This document shows, in pieces, positions 46,921 through 56,289 of a stretch of 64,000 bases of DNA. Numbering within the stretch: the stretch's first letter is position 1; every line of letters starts with the position of its first letter. The notes beneath the pieces were generated by a model. That model ran no database searches and had not been told where the DNA came from. It saw only the letters and a program-made list of their open reading frames with translations. The translations under genes and the position numbers were made by a program. This DNA comes from Rhodoferax sp. WC2427. GTDB lineage: Bacteria > Pseudomonadota > Gammaproteobacteria > Burkholderiales > Burkholderiaceae_C. The stretch is from NCBI RefSeq assembly GCF_040822085.1, contig NZ_CP162006.1:1426001-1490000 (forward strand), in the 5' to 3' direction.

Positions 46921-47859
46921 TTAGAAGGGCGCGTCTTCGCTCTTGGTGGGTTCTTCGGCTGCGGCGGGCGCAGCTTCTTGTGCCACTTCAATTGCTTCAA
47001 CCGCTTCGGCGGAAGGTGCCTGGCGCAAGGTGGCTTTTTCGCCTGCGCTGGCAAACTTGCTGTACTTGCCCAGCACCGACACCAGTTGGCCGTACACGCG
47101 CGGATTGCCGGCCATGCACTCTTTTTGTTCCAGAAAGTCGGCTTCGCCGGTGAAGTTGCCCACCAGGCCACCGGCTTCGGTGACCAGCAGCGAGCCCGCG
47201 GCCACGTCCCAGGGGTTCAGGCCGGTTTCAAAAAAGCCGTCGGTAAAGCCTGCGGCCACATAGGCCATGTCCAGCGCCGCAGCGCCGGGGCGGCGGATGC
47301 CGGCCAGCTTGGGCATCAGGTCGGACATCATGCCCAGGTAGTTCTTGAAATTGTCACCCGGGCGGAACGGGAAGCCGGTGGAGACCAGGCATTCGTTCAG
47401 GCGCACGCGCTTGGAGACGCGGATGCGGCGCTCGTTCATGTAGGCGCCACGGCCTTTGGTGGCGGTGAACAGGTCGTTGCGGGTGGGGTCGAATACGACG
47501 GCTTGTTCAATCTTGCCCTGCACGGCCAGCGCGATGCTGACGCAGTAGAACGGAAAGCCGTGGATGAAATTGGTGGTGCCGTCGAGCGGGTCGATGATCC
47601 ACACAAATTCGGAATCTTTGGCGCCAAACTCTGAACCCGATTCTTCCGCCAGGATGCCGTGGCCGGGGTAGGCCGTGGTCAGTGTCTCGATGATCACTTT
47701 CTCGGCCGCCTGGTCGACTTCGGTGACGAAATCGTTGATCTGCTTCTGGTTGATACGTACCGCTTCGACATCGAGTGCCGCACGGTTGATGAGCTTGCCA
47801 GCTTCGCGGGCGGCCTTGACGGCCACGTTCAGCATCGGGTGTAGGTTGGGTAGCGCCAT
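46921..47859 (-). CDS. suhB: Inositol monophosphatase family protein (SuhB)
   Basis: A 312-residue protein. Metal sites: EESG, the [20 protein letters not shown] signature, and [18 protein letters not shown]. SuhB proteins dephosphorylate inositol-1-phosphate and in Escherichia coli also act with Nus factors in rRNA antitermination. About 45 residues rich in Ala and Glu ([22 protein letters not shown]) extend past the usual end. It is divergent from trmJ. Confidence 0.95.
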   Translation of the reverse strand: MALPNLHPMLNVAVKAAREAGKLINRAALDVEAVRINQKQINDFVTEVDQAAEKVIIETLTTAYPGHGILAEESGSEFGAKDSEFVWIIDPLDGTTNFIHGFPFYCVSIALAVQGKIEQAVVFDPTRNDLFTATKGRGAYMNERRIRVSKRVRLNECLVSTGFPFRPGDNFKNYLGMMSDLMPKLAGIRRPGAAALDMAYVAAGFTDGFFETGLNPWDVAAGSLLVTEAGGLVGNFTGEADFLEQKECMAGNPRVYGQLVSVLGKYSKFASAGEKATLRQAPSAEAVEAIEVAQEAAPAAAEEPTKSEDAPF

Positions 47860-47944
47860 AGATTTTTAAGAAGAGCAAAAGAAGAGCGGCCGGGCGATGC
47901 GGGCAGCGACAATCGTTAGATTTTACCCGCTAGCCCCGTTCTCG

Positions 47945-48748
47945 ATGAAAACCCGTTTTATTCTGATCCAACCCAGCCACGCTGGCAATGTGGGTGCTAC
48001 TGCCCGCGCCATGAAAGTCATGGGCTTTGACGACCTGGTGCTGGTCAACCCGCGCTGGCCGAATGTGCTGCGGCGGCTGGAAACCATCCAGCGCGCCAGT
48101 GGGGCCCTGGACGTGCTCAACAACGCCCGCATCGTCGCCACGCTGGACGAAGCCCTGGATGGCATGGACCACCTGTGCGCCACCGCCATGACCCCGCGCG
48201 ACTTCGGCCCGCCCACCACCACGCCGCGCCCGCATTTCGAATCGCTATTGAAAAGAGAGCTGCCCACGCTTACGGAATCAGCACCAGAGGCCGATTTGGC
48301 ATTAAATTTAGCGCATAAACGCCCCGAGGGCATCGCTTTCCTGTTTGGCTGCGAGCGCTTCGGCATGGCCAACGAAGACGTGTACCGCTGCCACGTCGCT
48401 TTAAGCATTCCCACCAACCCGCAGTTCGGCTCGCTGAACCTGGCCGCCGCCGTGCAGCTCATCGCCTACGAATGGCGCATGGCCCTGGGCGGCTACGCGG
48501 TGGAAGCCGCCACGCAGCCGTCCGCACAGGCCGACGCGCGCCAGGTGGGCGGCATGCTGGCGCACTGGGAGCAGGCGCTGACCGCGCTGGGCTTCCTGGA
48601 CCCCGCCGCGCCCAAGAAGCTGATGCCGCGCCTGAACCAGCTGTTCAACCGTGCCCAGCCGTTGCAGGAAGAAATCCACATCCTGCGCGGCATCGCCAAA
48701 GCCATCACCCAGGCTGCGGACAAAGCGAAACCTGAAACGAACGACTAG
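47945..48748 (+). CDS. trmJ: tRNA (cytidine/uridine-2'-O-)-methyltransferase TrmJ
   Basis: A 267-residue SPOUT-family enzyme methylating ribose at position 32 of tRNA. The N-terminus FILIQPSHAGNVGATARAMKVMGF and the C-terminal knot GIAFLFGCERFGM, LSIPTNPQFGSLNLAAAVQLIAYE are diagnostic. ATG at 47945 is the conserved start. Residues about 100-118 (SLLKRELPTLTESAPEADL) are encoded by a copy of the dispersed repeat, between the first and second parts of the fold, lengthening a variable loop. Followed by cysE after 9 bp. Confidence 0.94.
   Translation: MKTRFILIQPSHAGNVGATARAMKVMGFDDLVLVNPRWPNVLRRLETIQRASGALDVLNNARIVATLDEALDGMDHLCATAMTPRDFGPPTTTPRPHFESLLKRELPTLTESAPEADLALNLAHKRPEGIAFLFGCERFGMANEDVYRCHVALSIPTNPQFGSLNLAAAVQLIAYEWRMALGGYAVEAATQPSAQADARQVGGMLAHWEQALTALGFLDPAAPKKLMPRLNQLFNRAQPLQEEIHILRGIAKAITQAADKAKPETND
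48243..48297 (-). repeat. Dispersed palindromic repeat inside trmJ
   Basis: Plus strand reads CGCTATTGAAAAGAGAGCTG, CCCACGCTTACGGAATCAGC, ACCAGAGGCCGATTT: the reverse-orientation consensus. It is in frame and free of stops in trmJ. Confidence 0.75.
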
Positions 48749-48757
48749 ACTTCGACC

Positions 48758-49531
48758 ATGTTCTCCCGCCTCCGCTCCGACATCCACTGCATCCTCGACC
48801 GCGACCCTGCTGCGCGCAGCACCTGGGAGGTGCTGACCTGCTACCCCGGCCTGCATGCGGTGGTGTTGCACCGCCCGGCCCACTGGTGCTGGCACCACGG
48901 CTTCAAGTGGCTGGGGCGTTTCATCTCGCACATTGCGCGGGGGCTGACGGGTATCGAGATCCACCCCGGCGCCAAGCTGGGCGAGCGGGTGTTCTTTGAC
49001 CACGCCATGGGTGTGGTGGTGGGCGAAACCGCCGAGATCGGCGACGGCTGCACCATCTACCAGGGCGTGACCCTGGGCGGCACCTCGCTGTACAAGGGCA
49101 CCAAGCGCCACCCCACGCTGGGCCGCGACGTGGTGGTCAGCGCCGGGGCCAAGGTGCTGGGCGGCTTTACCGTGGGCGACGGCGCCAAGATCGGCTCCAA
49201 CGCGGTGGTGATCAAGCCCGTGCCTGCGGGCGCCACGGCGGTGGGCATCCCGGCCCGCATCATCCTGCCCAAGGACGGTCCGGCGGGCGATGCGGCCATG
49301 GCCACACCGCGCTTTTCGGCCTACGGCATCACCCCGGATGGCGACCCCATCGGCGAGGCCATGCGCGGCCTGATCGACAGCGCCTCCAGCCAGGAGCACC
49401 AGATTACCCTGCTGTGGGAGGCCATCGAGAAGCTGTCGGCCACCCAGACCACCCCCGACTGCGTGCCCTGCGACGCAGCCCGCACCGAGTGTTTCGAGGC
49501 CGAGAAGTTCACCCAGCTGGTGGGCAAGTAA
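48758..49531 (+). CDS. cysE: Serine O-acetyltransferase (CysE)
   Basis: A 257-residue left-handed beta-helix acetyltransferase, the first committed step of cysteine synthesis (serine plus acetyl-CoA). It shows [37 protein letters not shown] with catalytic His residues, then hexapeptide repeats to [21 protein letters not shown]. The N-terminal domain is short, like the EpsC/NifP-type CysE rather than the enteric form. The C-terminal tail has three Cys. Its last 23 bp overlap the end of the convergent creD gene. Confidence 0.95.
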   Translation: MFSRLRSDIHCILDRDPAARSTWEVLTCYPGLHAVVLHRPAHWCWHHGFKWLGRFISHIARGLTGIEIHPGAKLGERVFFDHAMGVVVGETAEIGDGCTIYQGVTLGGTSLYKGTKRHPTLGRDVVVSAGAKVLGGFTVGDGAKIGSNAVVIKPVPAGATAVGIPARIILPKDGPAGDAAMATPRFSAYGITPDGDPIGEAMRGLIDSASSQEHQITLLWEAIEKLSATQTTPDCVPCDAARTECFEAEKFTQLVGK

Positions 49532-50927
49532 CCACGCTCGGGGTGACCCGCAGCAGCGCGTACCAGTCGAGTTTGCGGGTCAGCGCCATCACGCCAGCCA
49601 GCACCCCAAACAAGGCCAAAGCACCCACCACCATGGCGGTTTGCTCCAGTTGCAGCAGCACAAACAGCAGGCCATACAGCGCCGCAATCCCTGCGCCAAA
49701 CGGCAGGCCGCGCCGCCAGCTGTGCAGCATGTGGCTGGCGTAGTAGGCCAGCAGCAGCACGCAGGCACTGGCGGCCAGCGCATAGGCGGTGTTAAACGCC
49801 AAATGTTCTGACAGACTCACCAGCAGCAAAAAGAAGATGCTGATGGCCGCGCCCACCAGAAAGTACTGGATGGGGTGCACCCGCAGCCCGCGCATGCACT
49901 CAAACAGGCCCACCGCGCAGAAGGTCAGCACAATGAACAGCAGGCCGTATTTGGTCGCCCGGTCGGACAGCGAATAGGTGTTGATCGGGTCGATGAAGCC
50001 CAGGCCCAGGGTTTCCACGCAGGCCGAGCCGTGGCGGCTGGCGTCCACGGCGGTGGCGACGGCAGTGGCGTATTCGGCACGGTCGTTGGATGGGGCCATG
50101 TCGCCGCTGCACAGTGAGCCCCCGTCCACCACCGCCTGCTGGGCGCTGCTGGCCAGGGCCGAAACGCGCCAGCTGGCTTCGAAACCGTCGTCGCTGATCT
50201 TGCGCTCCGACGGCAGGAACTGCCCGTCAAACCGCGGGTGCGGCCAGTTCGACGACAGGCTGATCTGGGTGGCGCTGCCCAGCGGCACGAAGTTCAGTGC
50301 CTCGGTGCCCAGCAGTTCCAGCTCCACCTCGGCGCGCAGTGGTGCGCCCAGCGCGGTGTTGGCGGGCAGGCTGGCCTGCACTCCGCGCGGGTAGGCGCTG
50401 TGCTGGGTACCGGCCTGCACGGTCTGGGCCTGGCCGTTGATCTGCACTTCGGCCTGGCGGATGCCGCGGGCATCGCTGACCGCCACCATCAGCACCGGCG
50501 GGCCGCAGCGCACGGCGGCTCCCGCGTGCCGCGCTTGGCTGCTCAGGCCCTGCAGATCCGTCCACTGGGCCGACAGCTTGGCCTTCAGGGTGAACACCTG
50601 GGTAGCGTGCAGGCCACGCGCCCGGGCTTCCACCTGGCTGGTGCTGGCCACGTTCAAATTACTCGGTGCGGCCACCAGGTTGAAGTTGCGCCGCTCCAGC
50701 ACCGCACCGGTGTCGCCCGTGCGGGTCCATTCCTCGGTACAGGCGCGGTGCACCAGCGGCCCCAGCACCGTCTGGCTGCCCGCCAGGCTGCGGGCCACGC
50801 TGTCGACCGCGCTCTGGTGCCGCCCCTGGCGCTCGTGCACCAGGTCGGTAATCTGGGCCAGGCCCAGCAGCAGCAAGACCGCCACCAGCAGCAGCCCGGC
50901 AAATTTGCCAAAAATCATTGTTTTCAT
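49509..50927 (-). CDS. creD: Inner membrane protein CreD
   Basis: A 472-residue CreD-family protein. An N-terminal membrane anchor precedes a large periplasmic domain (residues about 30-320; two Cys pairs possible), and five or six C-terminal spans begin [22 protein letters not shown], with the typical [26 protein letters not shown]. CreD is a target of CreBC with roles in envelope integrity and beta-lactam response. It follows creC after 81 bp. The 3' end overlaps cysE. Confidence 0.93.
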   Translation of the reverse strand: MKTMIFGKFAGLLLVAVLLLLGLAQITDLVHERQGRHQSAVDSVARSLAGSQTVLGPLVHRACTEEWTRTGDTGAVLERRNFNLVAAPSNLNVASTSQVEARARGLHATQVFTLKAKLSAQWTDLQGLSSQARHAGAAVRCGPPVLMVAVSDARGIRQAEVQINGQAQTVQAGTQHSAYPRGVQASLPANTALGAPLRAEVELELLGTEALNFVPLGSATQISLSSNWPHPRFDGQFLPSERKISDDGFEASWRVSALASSAQQAVVDGGSLCSGDMAPSNDRAEYATAVATAVDASRHGSACVETLGLGFIDPINTYSLSDRATKYGLLFIVLTFCAVGLFECMRGLRVHPIQYFLVGAAISIFFLLLVSLSEHLAFNTAYALAASACVLLLAYYASHMLHSWRRGLPFGAGIAALYGLLFVLLQLEQTAMVVGALALFGVLAGVMALTRKLDWYALLRVTPSVVTCPPAG

Positions 50928-51008
50928 TGCCCACTCCTTGTTGAAAGCGGCGAGTTTCTGGCCCGACGGTGAGGGGTGCGTGAAGTCTGTGAAGTGGGTG
51001 TGAAGAAG

Positions 51009-52409
51009 CTACGGAAACTGCAGCGTCACCCGCAGGCCGGGGTGGGTGTTGGCGATGTGCAGCGTGCCGCCGTGCAGCGCCATGGTCTGCGCCACGATGG
51101 CCAGGCCCAGGCCGGAGCCTTTGGTGTGGCCATCCGGGCGCACGGTGGAGAAGAACTTTTGCCCCAGCTTAGGCAGGGCATAGTCGGGCACGCCGGGGCC
51201 GTCGTCCTGCACCACGATGCTGCGGCCCACGGCGGCCAGGGTGGTGCGTCCCCCGGGTGGCGCGAAGGCCGCAGCGTTGTCCAGCAGGTTGGCCAGCGCC
51301 AGGGACAGCAGGGCGGGTTCGATGCGCACCACCTCCTGGCTTTTGCTTGCTACCAAGTCAATAGCTAGTGCCGCCCTTTCTGTAAGCGCCAGGGCCACAA
51401 AAGATGCCAAAAAATCAGCCAACACCAGGTTCTGTGGCTGGTGCAGTTCCTGGCGCTGCTCCAACCGGCTGAGTTCCAGCAGGCGGTCGACCAGCGACTG
51501 CAGGCGCTGGGTTTGCGCCAGGATGTCGGCGGTGAATTCTTGCCGGTCAGCCTCGGGCAGCGGGTCTTGCAGCAGCTCACCCGCACCGCGGATGGCGGCC
51601 AGCGGGCTTTTGAGCTCGTGCGTCAGGGCGCGCACATAGGCTTCGATGTAGTCGCGCCCCTCGACGCGCTGGCGCATGGCCTGCATGGCCTGGGCCAGCT
51701 CGCCCAGCTCGCCTTGCATGCGCGGCAGCGGCAGCTTTTTGCCCGCCTCCATGGCGTTGGCGTAGCGGCGCAGCTGGCGGATGCTGTGCACCACCCACAG
51801 CGTCACCGCCACCCCCACCGCGGCCGACAGGCCCAGCAGCCAAAATCCGCTGACCAGGATCTTGCGCTCGGCCCGGTCGATGAAGGCCTGCACGGTGGCC
51901 ACCGGTTTGGCCACCGTCAGCACGCCGATCACGCGGCCCTGGTCGGTGACTGGCGCGGCCACGTACAGCACCGAGCTGCGGTCGTCGCGCTGCACCTCGC
52001 GGGTGGCGCGGGCGCCGTACTCGCCGCGCAGGGTGCGGGCCACGTCGCGCCATTGCGAATAGTCCTGCCCCAGGGCGGCGTGGGCCGAATCAAACACCAC
52101 CAGGCCCTTGGCATCGGTGACGTAGACGCGGAAGTCCAGCGACTGCTTGTCCAGCCCCCAGATGCGCGCATCGATGGGCCGCCGGGCGTAGGCCGCCACC
52201 TGGGTGGCAAATTGTCCCTGGGCCATGCGTCCGGCGCGCAGGTCGTCGGCGGCCAGCTCGGCCAGGATGTTGGCGGTGTCCACCATCATGTCTTCCATCA
52301 CCTCGCGCACGCTGGGCTTGACCTCGGCCACGAAAATCCGCAGCACAAAGAACCCCGCCAGCCCGGTGATCAGGAAAAAGCCGAACAGGATGCGGATGCC
52401 CAGATGCAC
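51009..52409 (-). CDS. creC: Sensor histidine kinase CreC
   Basis: A 466-residue kinase: an N-terminal span, a periplasmic sensor region of about 165 residues, a second span (LVSGFWLLGLSAAVGVAVTLW), HAMP-like linker, HisKA with the phospho-His in ALTHELKSPLAAI, and HATPase (NLLDNAAAFAPP, DDGPGVPD, GSGLGLAIV). Residues about 336-354 between the kinase helices and the ATPase domain are encoded by a copy of the dispersed repeat. It lies 2 bp downstream of creB. Confidence 0.94.
   Translation of the reverse strand: MHLGIRILFGFFLITGLAGFFVLRIFVAEVKPSVREVMEDMMVDTANILAELAADDLRAGRMAQGQFATQVAAYARRPIDARIWGLDKQSLDFRVYVTDAKGLVVFDSAHAALGQDYSQWRDVARTLRGEYGARATREVQRDDRSSVLYVAAPVTDQGRVIGVLTVAKPVATVQAFIDRAERKILVSGFWLLGLSAAVGVAVTLWVVHSIRQLRRYANAMEAGKKLPLPRMQGELGELAQAMQAMRQRVEGRDYIEAYVRALTHELKSPLAAIRGAGELLQDPLPEADRQEFTADILAQTQRLQSLVDRLLELSRLEQRQELHQPQNLVLADFLASFVALALTERAALAIDLVASKSQEVVRIEPALLSLALANLLDNAAAFAPPGGRTTLAAVGRSIVVQDDGPGVPDYALPKLGQKFFSTVRPDGHTKGSGLGLAIVAQTMALHGGTLHIANTHPGLRVTLQFP
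51348..51404 (-). repeat. Dispersed palindromic repeat inside creC
   Basis: Plus strand reads TGCTACCAAGTCAATAGCTA, GTGCCGCCCTTTCTGTAAGC, GCCAGGGCC: the reverse-orientation consensus. In frame in creC. Confidence 0.65.
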
Positions 52410-52411
52410 GG

Positions 52412-53104
52412 CTAGCTTTGGGCCGAGATGGAGTAGCCCATGCCCCGGTGTGTGCAGATGGGGTCGCGCTCGGGGGTGATCTGCTGCAGCTTGGCGCGCA
52501 GGGTTTTGATGTGCGTGTCCACGGTGCGGTCGGCGCTGTCCGAGTCATGGCCCCACACGGCGGCCAGCAAGGTATCGCGGCTGCGTACCCGGCCCGGCTG
52601 GCGCAGCAGCTCGGCCAACAGGCCCAGTTCGCGCCGCGTCAGCGCCAGCGGCTGCCCCTGCCAGGTGGCATGCTGGCTGTCGGTGTCCAGCGTGAAGCCG
52701 GTGGGTGGTGGCGCTGCCACCGCCGGAGCTGCGGCGCGGCGCAGCAGCCCGCGCACCCGCGCCACCAGCTCGCGGGGGCTGAACGGTTTGGTCACATAGT
52801 CATCCGCCCCCAGCTCCAGCCCGACCACGCGGTCGATCTCTTCGCCGTGCGCGCTCAGCACCAACACCGGCAGGTGCTGCAGCGCCGGGGTGGCACGCAC
52901 ATGGCGGCACACGTCCAGCCCCGAGCCGTCGGGCAGGCCGATGTCCAGCACCAAGACCTCCGGCGCTGCCTTGGCCAGTTGCCGCAGCGCATCCGCCACC
53001 AGCAGGCAATGCGTCACCCGCAGCCCCGCGCGCTCCAGGGCGTAGACCACGGTTTTGGCGATGGCCGGGTCGTCTTCTAGCAGGAGGATGTGGGGTGGGG
53101 GCAT
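52412..53104 (-). CDS. creB: Response regulator CreB (OmpR/PhoB type)
   Basis: A 230-residue regulator: receiver (ILLLEDDPAIAK; phospho-Asp in VLDIGLPDGSG; Lys in YVTKPFSP) and a winged-helix DNA-binding domain (LTRREFGLL-like LTRRELGLLAELL, RTVDTHIKTLRAKL). First gene of creBCD. ATG at 53104 begins the fold directly. The 38-bp gap to the divergent Uma2 gene is very short for two promoters. Confidence 0.94.
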   Translation of the reverse strand: MPPPHILLLEDDPAIAKTVVYALERAGLRVTHCLLVADALRQLAKAAPEVLVLDIGLPDGSGLDVCRHVRATPALQHLPVLVLSAHGEEIDRVVGLELGADDYVTKPFSPRELVARVRGLLRRAAAPAVAAPPPTGFTLDTDSQHATWQGQPLALTRRELGLLAELLRQPGRVRSRDTLLAAVWGHDSDSADRTVDTHIKTLRAKLQQITPERDPICTHRGMGYSISAQS

Positions 53105-53142
53105 GGGCGCGTAGATTAGGCGATGAGCGGCTAGGATAAGGC

Positions 53143-53745
53143 ATGGTGAACACCCCATTTCCCCAACCCTGTGATGCCGCGACCTACCTGGCGTGGGAGG
53201 CGAGCCAGACCGAACGGCACGAGTTGTACCAGGGCTTGATTCGCTTGCGGCCAGGGGCCACGGCTAACCACAACACGGTGTGCGGCAACCTCGTTGTGGC
53301 TTTGCGCCAGCAGCTTGAAGGCTCGGACCACCGGGTGTTTGCGATCGATTTGCGCGTGCATGTTCCGTCGCTGAACGCGTATCTGTACCCCGATGTGATG
53401 GTGGACGGCACCGCACCCAACCATCGAAACGGGCGGTCTTTGCTGGCCAGTACCCCCGTGCTGGTCGTTGAGGTGCTGTCCGACAGCACCGCCACCTGGG
53501 ACCGGGGCGGCAAGTTCGCGGCCTACCGGCAACTGCCCAGCCTGCAAGAGTACGTGTTGATCGATCCGCAAGCCCGCACGGTGGAGCTGTACCGGCGCAA
53601 CGCGGCCCAGCGGTTTGAGCTCTATGCCTGGGATGCCCGCAACCCCGGGCCTTGTGAGTTCGCCAGCGTGGGGCTGCAGTGGCCGCTGGAGGATGTGTTT
53701 GAGGGCGTGGTGATGGAGCCACCCACTGATGTAGTCGCTGCCTGA
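53143..53745 (+). CDS. Uma2-family (DUF820) PD-(D/E)XK nuclease-like protein
   Basis: A 200-residue member of the Uma2/DUF820 family, a restriction endonuclease-like fold abundant in cyanobacteria and found scattered elsewhere. The family pattern is visible: the Tyr-Pro-Asp motif in YLYPDVMVDG, Glu in PVLVVEVLSDST, and the Lys/Tyr region GGKFAAYRQLPSLQEYVLIDP. Function of the family is not established. Divergent from creB with 38 bp between. Confidence 0.92.
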   Translation: MVNTPFPQPCDAATYLAWEASQTERHELYQGLIRLRPGATANHNTVCGNLVVALRQQLEGSDHRVFAIDLRVHVPSLNAYLYPDVMVDGTAPNHRNGRSLLASTPVLVVEVLSDSTATWDRGGKFAAYRQLPSLQEYVLIDPQARTVELYRRNAAQRFELYAWDARNPGPCEFASVGLQWPLEDVFEGVVMEPPTDVVAA

Positions 53746-53756
53746 AAACTACAAGC

Positions 53757-53812
53757 CTTTTAGGCCGCCTGTGCTTATTCCATAAGCGCAAGCAGCTCTT
53801 TTTTCAATAGCA
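53757..53812 (+). repeat. Dispersed palindromic repeat, consensus-like copy
   Basis: Reads CTTTTAGGCCGCCTG, TGCTTATTCCATAAGCGC, AAGCAGCTCTTTTTTCAATA. Lies between convergent genes (Uma2 and PhzF), terminator-like. Confidence 0.85.
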
Positions 53813-53814
53813 AA

Positions 53815-54648
53815 CTAGTCCGCCATCAGCCGCGCCGTGCCCGACACGCGCACCGAGCTGCCCGGCGTGTCCGACAGCTCGGCCCGCAGCAGCGAGCGCA
53901 TGCCCATGTCTTCGCCCTGCACCACGTCGATACGGCCGCCGTGCGGCCAGTCGATGTCGCGCAGATAGCCGGCCAGGGCGGCGGTGGCGGCGCCGGTGGC
54001 CGGGTCTTCCAGCACGCCGCCGGACGCAAAGGCGTTGCGGGTGTGCAGGCGCTGGGCGGATTCGGCAAATACCAGCACGATGGTGGTCAGGCCTGCACCG
54101 CGCATCAGGCGGCGGCCCGCGGCCAGGTCGTAGTGCATGGCGGCCAGGGCCGAGCGGGTTTTCAGTGCCAGCACCAGGTGGTCGGCGCCGCCATGGGCCA
54201 GGGCGGGTGGAATGCGTGGGTCCAGCTGGTGGGGCGTGTAGCCGAACAAGGCCAGTGCGGCCGCCACCAGCGCCGCCGGGGCGGGCTGGCTATGGGTGGG
54301 TGGGGACTGCAGCGCGGCTGCCACGGTGGCACCTTCCTGGTGGCCTTCGACGGTGATCTGGGCGTGGTTCAGCGTCAATGCAAACACGCCGTCGCCGTGC
54401 TGCAGCGCCAGGGCCGCACCGAGCGCAACCGTGGCGTGGCCGCAGAAGGCGACTTCGCTCTCGGGCGAGAAGTAGCGCACGCGCCAGCCGCCAGCCACCG
54501 GCGTGGCAAATACGGTTTCTGAAAAGCCCACTTGGGCGGCGATGCGCTGCATGTCGGCATCGGGCGGCAGTGCGTCGGCCACCACCACACCGGCCGGGTT
54601 GCCACCGGTGGGGCCATCGGAGAAGGCAGCAATTTTCTGGATAGACAT
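53815..54648 (-). CDS. PhzF-family isomerase/epimerase-like protein
   Basis: A 277-residue protein with the PhzF/DapF-like double fold: KIAAFSDGPTGGNPAGVVVADALP at the start, VGFSETVFA with the catalytic Glu, YFSPESEVAFCGHATVALGAALA, and EDPATGAATAALAGYLRD in the second half. Members isomerise small metabolites; most have unknown substrates. It is 10 bp downstream of the zinc-ribbon protein gene. Confidence 0.93.
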   Translation of the reverse strand: MSIQKIAAFSDGPTGGNPAGVVVADALPPDADMQRIAAQVGFSETVFATPVAGGWRVRYFSPESEVAFCGHATVALGAALALQHGDGVFALTLNHAQITVEGHQEGATVAAALQSPPTHSQPAPAALVAAALALFGYTPHQLDPRIPPALAHGGADHLVLALKTRSALAAMHYDLAAGRRLMRGAGLTTIVLVFAESAQRLHTRNAFASGGVLEDPATGAATAALAGYLRDIDWPHGGRIDVVQGEDMGMRSLLRAELSDTPGSSVRVSGTARLMAD

Positions 54649-54658
54649 GGGGTCCTTT

Positions 54659-55639
54659 CTACCGCAGGCTGGCCACGTGGGGGACCAGCGATGCCAGGTT
54701 TACAAAGCTGAGTTCGTGCAGGGCCGACAGCCCGGCGGTGTGCGCGTCGCTGAGCTGGGCGGCACACAGGATAACGCGGTTGCGGTCCAGGCCCAGGCGT
54801 TGGCGCAGGCGCAGGCTGGGCTCGATGTCGCTGCGGACTTCGCCGGTTTTGCAGGCGATGCAAATGGGGGCCCGGCCTTGCGGCAGGATGAGCACGTCCA
54901 GCGGGTGCAAGTCGCCGTCGGCCCACACCAGCGTGGCCCCGCGCGCGCAGGCGAGGCCTGGCGCCTGGTCCTTGAACAGGTCCTGCAGCCTCAAAAACAC
55001 CAGCCGTTGCAGCCAGCCGCCGTCAAAGAACTGGTGGATGGCCTGGGAGGGGCGCAGCGTCAGGCCGATGCATTTCTCGGGTTTTTGGAGGTGGTAGCGC
55101 GCAAAGAAGCTGCGCTCGTACAGCCTTTGGCACAGGGCGGTGATGGCCTGTACATCGTGGGCGGGTAGACCACCCAGCTCCAGGCGCACCAAGGTGTGGC
55201 TGTTGCGGTACGCATAGGCGATGCGCTCGATCAGCTCGGCGAAAAGGCTGAACTGTGCGCCGATCTGGCGTGCCGCACCGTCAAAGAAGCCGTGCATATC
55301 GACGTGGGCGGGCTCAAAGCGGACCCCGATCTGCCGTTCGGCAAACCAGGCGGTGAGCGGGGCGGTCTGCCGGTTGTCCATGCCGATGCGCGCAGCGGCC
55401 AGGGGTGGGGTTGGTTTGTACGGCGTGGCCGGGGCCGGGGGCTCTGGCGCTTCGGGCGCCTTACGGCCTTTGTTTTCGCGCAGCGCGGCAAAGTAGCGCT
55501 CCAGCAGCTTTTCCACATAAAACACCGTACCGTAGACCATGGAGGGCGTGCCGCATTGGGCGCAGCCGACTTTTTCGCCTACCGGGGTGGAAGTGTCTTC
55601 CGCCACCAAGCTGCACTGCTTGCATCGGTAAATTGGCAT
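54659..55639 (-). CDS. Zinc-ribbon protein with Card1/DUF1887-like nuclease domain, apparently lacking acidic catalytic residues
   Basis: A 326-residue protein. Residues 6-29 form a zinc ribbon (C6-x2-C9, C26-x2-C29). A Pro-rich linker at 60-80 follows, then a helical middle. Residues about 204-300 resemble the Card1/DUF1887 restriction-like domain: FFDGGWLQRLVFLRL where the family usually has GGWLE, then HPLDVLILPQG and ICIACKTG where the family usually has LDV and IECKTG, then RQRLGLDRNRVILCAAQ. Asp248 and Lys264 remain, but the expected Glu residues appear to be Gln211 and Ala262. Its start lies close to mogA, and PhzF follows after 10 bp. Function unknown. The domain call is by motif only. 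Confidence 0.7.
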   Translation of the reverse strand: MPIYRCKQCSLVAEDTSTPVGEKVGCAQCGTPSMVYGTVFYVEKLLERYFAALRENKGRKAPEAPEPPAPATPYKPTPPLAAARIGMDNRQTAPLTAWFAERQIGVRFEPAHVDMHGFFDGAARQIGAQFSLFAELIERIAYAYRNSHTLVRLELGGLPAHDVQAITALCQRLYERSFFARYHLQKPEKCIGLTLRPSQAIHQFFDGGWLQRLVFLRLQDLFKDQAPGLACARGATLVWADGDLHPLDVLILPQGRAPICIACKTGEVRSDIEPSLRLRQRLGLDRNRVILCAAQLSDAHTAGLSALHELSFVNLASLVPHVASLR

Positions 55640-55647
55640 GGCGGGTT

Positions 55648-55703
55648 AGCTATAAATTTGAGAGCTGTTCGTGCTGATGGTATAAGCGCAAGGGCCTGTT
55701 TTG
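55648..55703 (-). repeat. Dispersed palindromic repeat copy between mogA and the zinc-ribbon gene
   Basis: Plus strand reads TAGCTATAAATTTGAGAGC, TGTTCGTGCTGATGGTATA, AGCGCAAGGGCCTG. Fills the 65-bp gap between two same-strand genes. Confidence 0.8.
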
Positions 55704-55704
55704 G

Positions 55705-56289
55705 TTATATTTTGGGTGCCCGCACTGCCGACTTGGGCCGAAACGCCTTGCACACCGCGTCATCGGTTTCCAGGTACGGCCCGCCGATCAAATCGATGCA
55801 GTAGGGCACGGCGGCAAAGATGCCGGGCACGCCGCGCGCGGGCAGGCCCTCCAGCGTCTCGGCAATGGCCTTGGGCTGGCCCGGCAGGTTCAGCACCAGG
55901 GCCTGGTCGCGCACCACGGCGGTTTGGCGCGACAGGATGGCGGTAGGCACAAACTGCAGGCTGATCTGGCGCATCTGTTCGCCAAAGCCTGGCAGCTCTT
56001 TGTGGGCCACGGCCAGGGTGGCCTCGGGGGTCACGTCGCGCAGGGCCGGGCCGGTGCCGCCGGTGGTCAGCACCAGGCTGCAACCGGCATCGATCAGTTC
56101 GACCAGCGTGGCGCTGATGACGGCCTGCTCGTCGGGGATCAGGCGAGGGAGGAATTCAATCGGGTTCTTGAGTGCGCGCGCCAGCCAGTCTTGCAGGGCG
56201 GGCAGGCCCTTGTCTTCGTAGACACCGCTGCTGGCCCGGTCGCTGACCGAGACGATGCCGATCTTGACGGGATCGAACGCTGTGCTCAT
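55705..56289 (-). CDS. mog: Molybdopterin adenylyltransferase (MogA)
   Basis: A 194-residue enzyme adenylylating molybdopterin before molybdenum insertion. Motifs: GIVSVSDRASSGVYEDKGLP, VLTTGGTGPALRDVTPEAT and LPGQPKAIAETL. ATG at 56289 overlaps the end of darP by 4 bp. Full length for the family. Confidence 0.96.
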   Translation of the reverse strand: MSTAFDPVKIGIVSVSDRASSGVYEDKGLPALQDWLARALKNPIEFLPRLIPDEQAVISATLVELIDAGCSLVLTTGGTGPALRDVTPEATLAVAHKELPGFGEQMRQISLQFVPTAILSRQTAVVRDQALVLNLPGQPKAIAETLEGLPARGVPGIFAAVPYCIDLIGGPYLETDDAVCKAFRPKSAVRAPKI

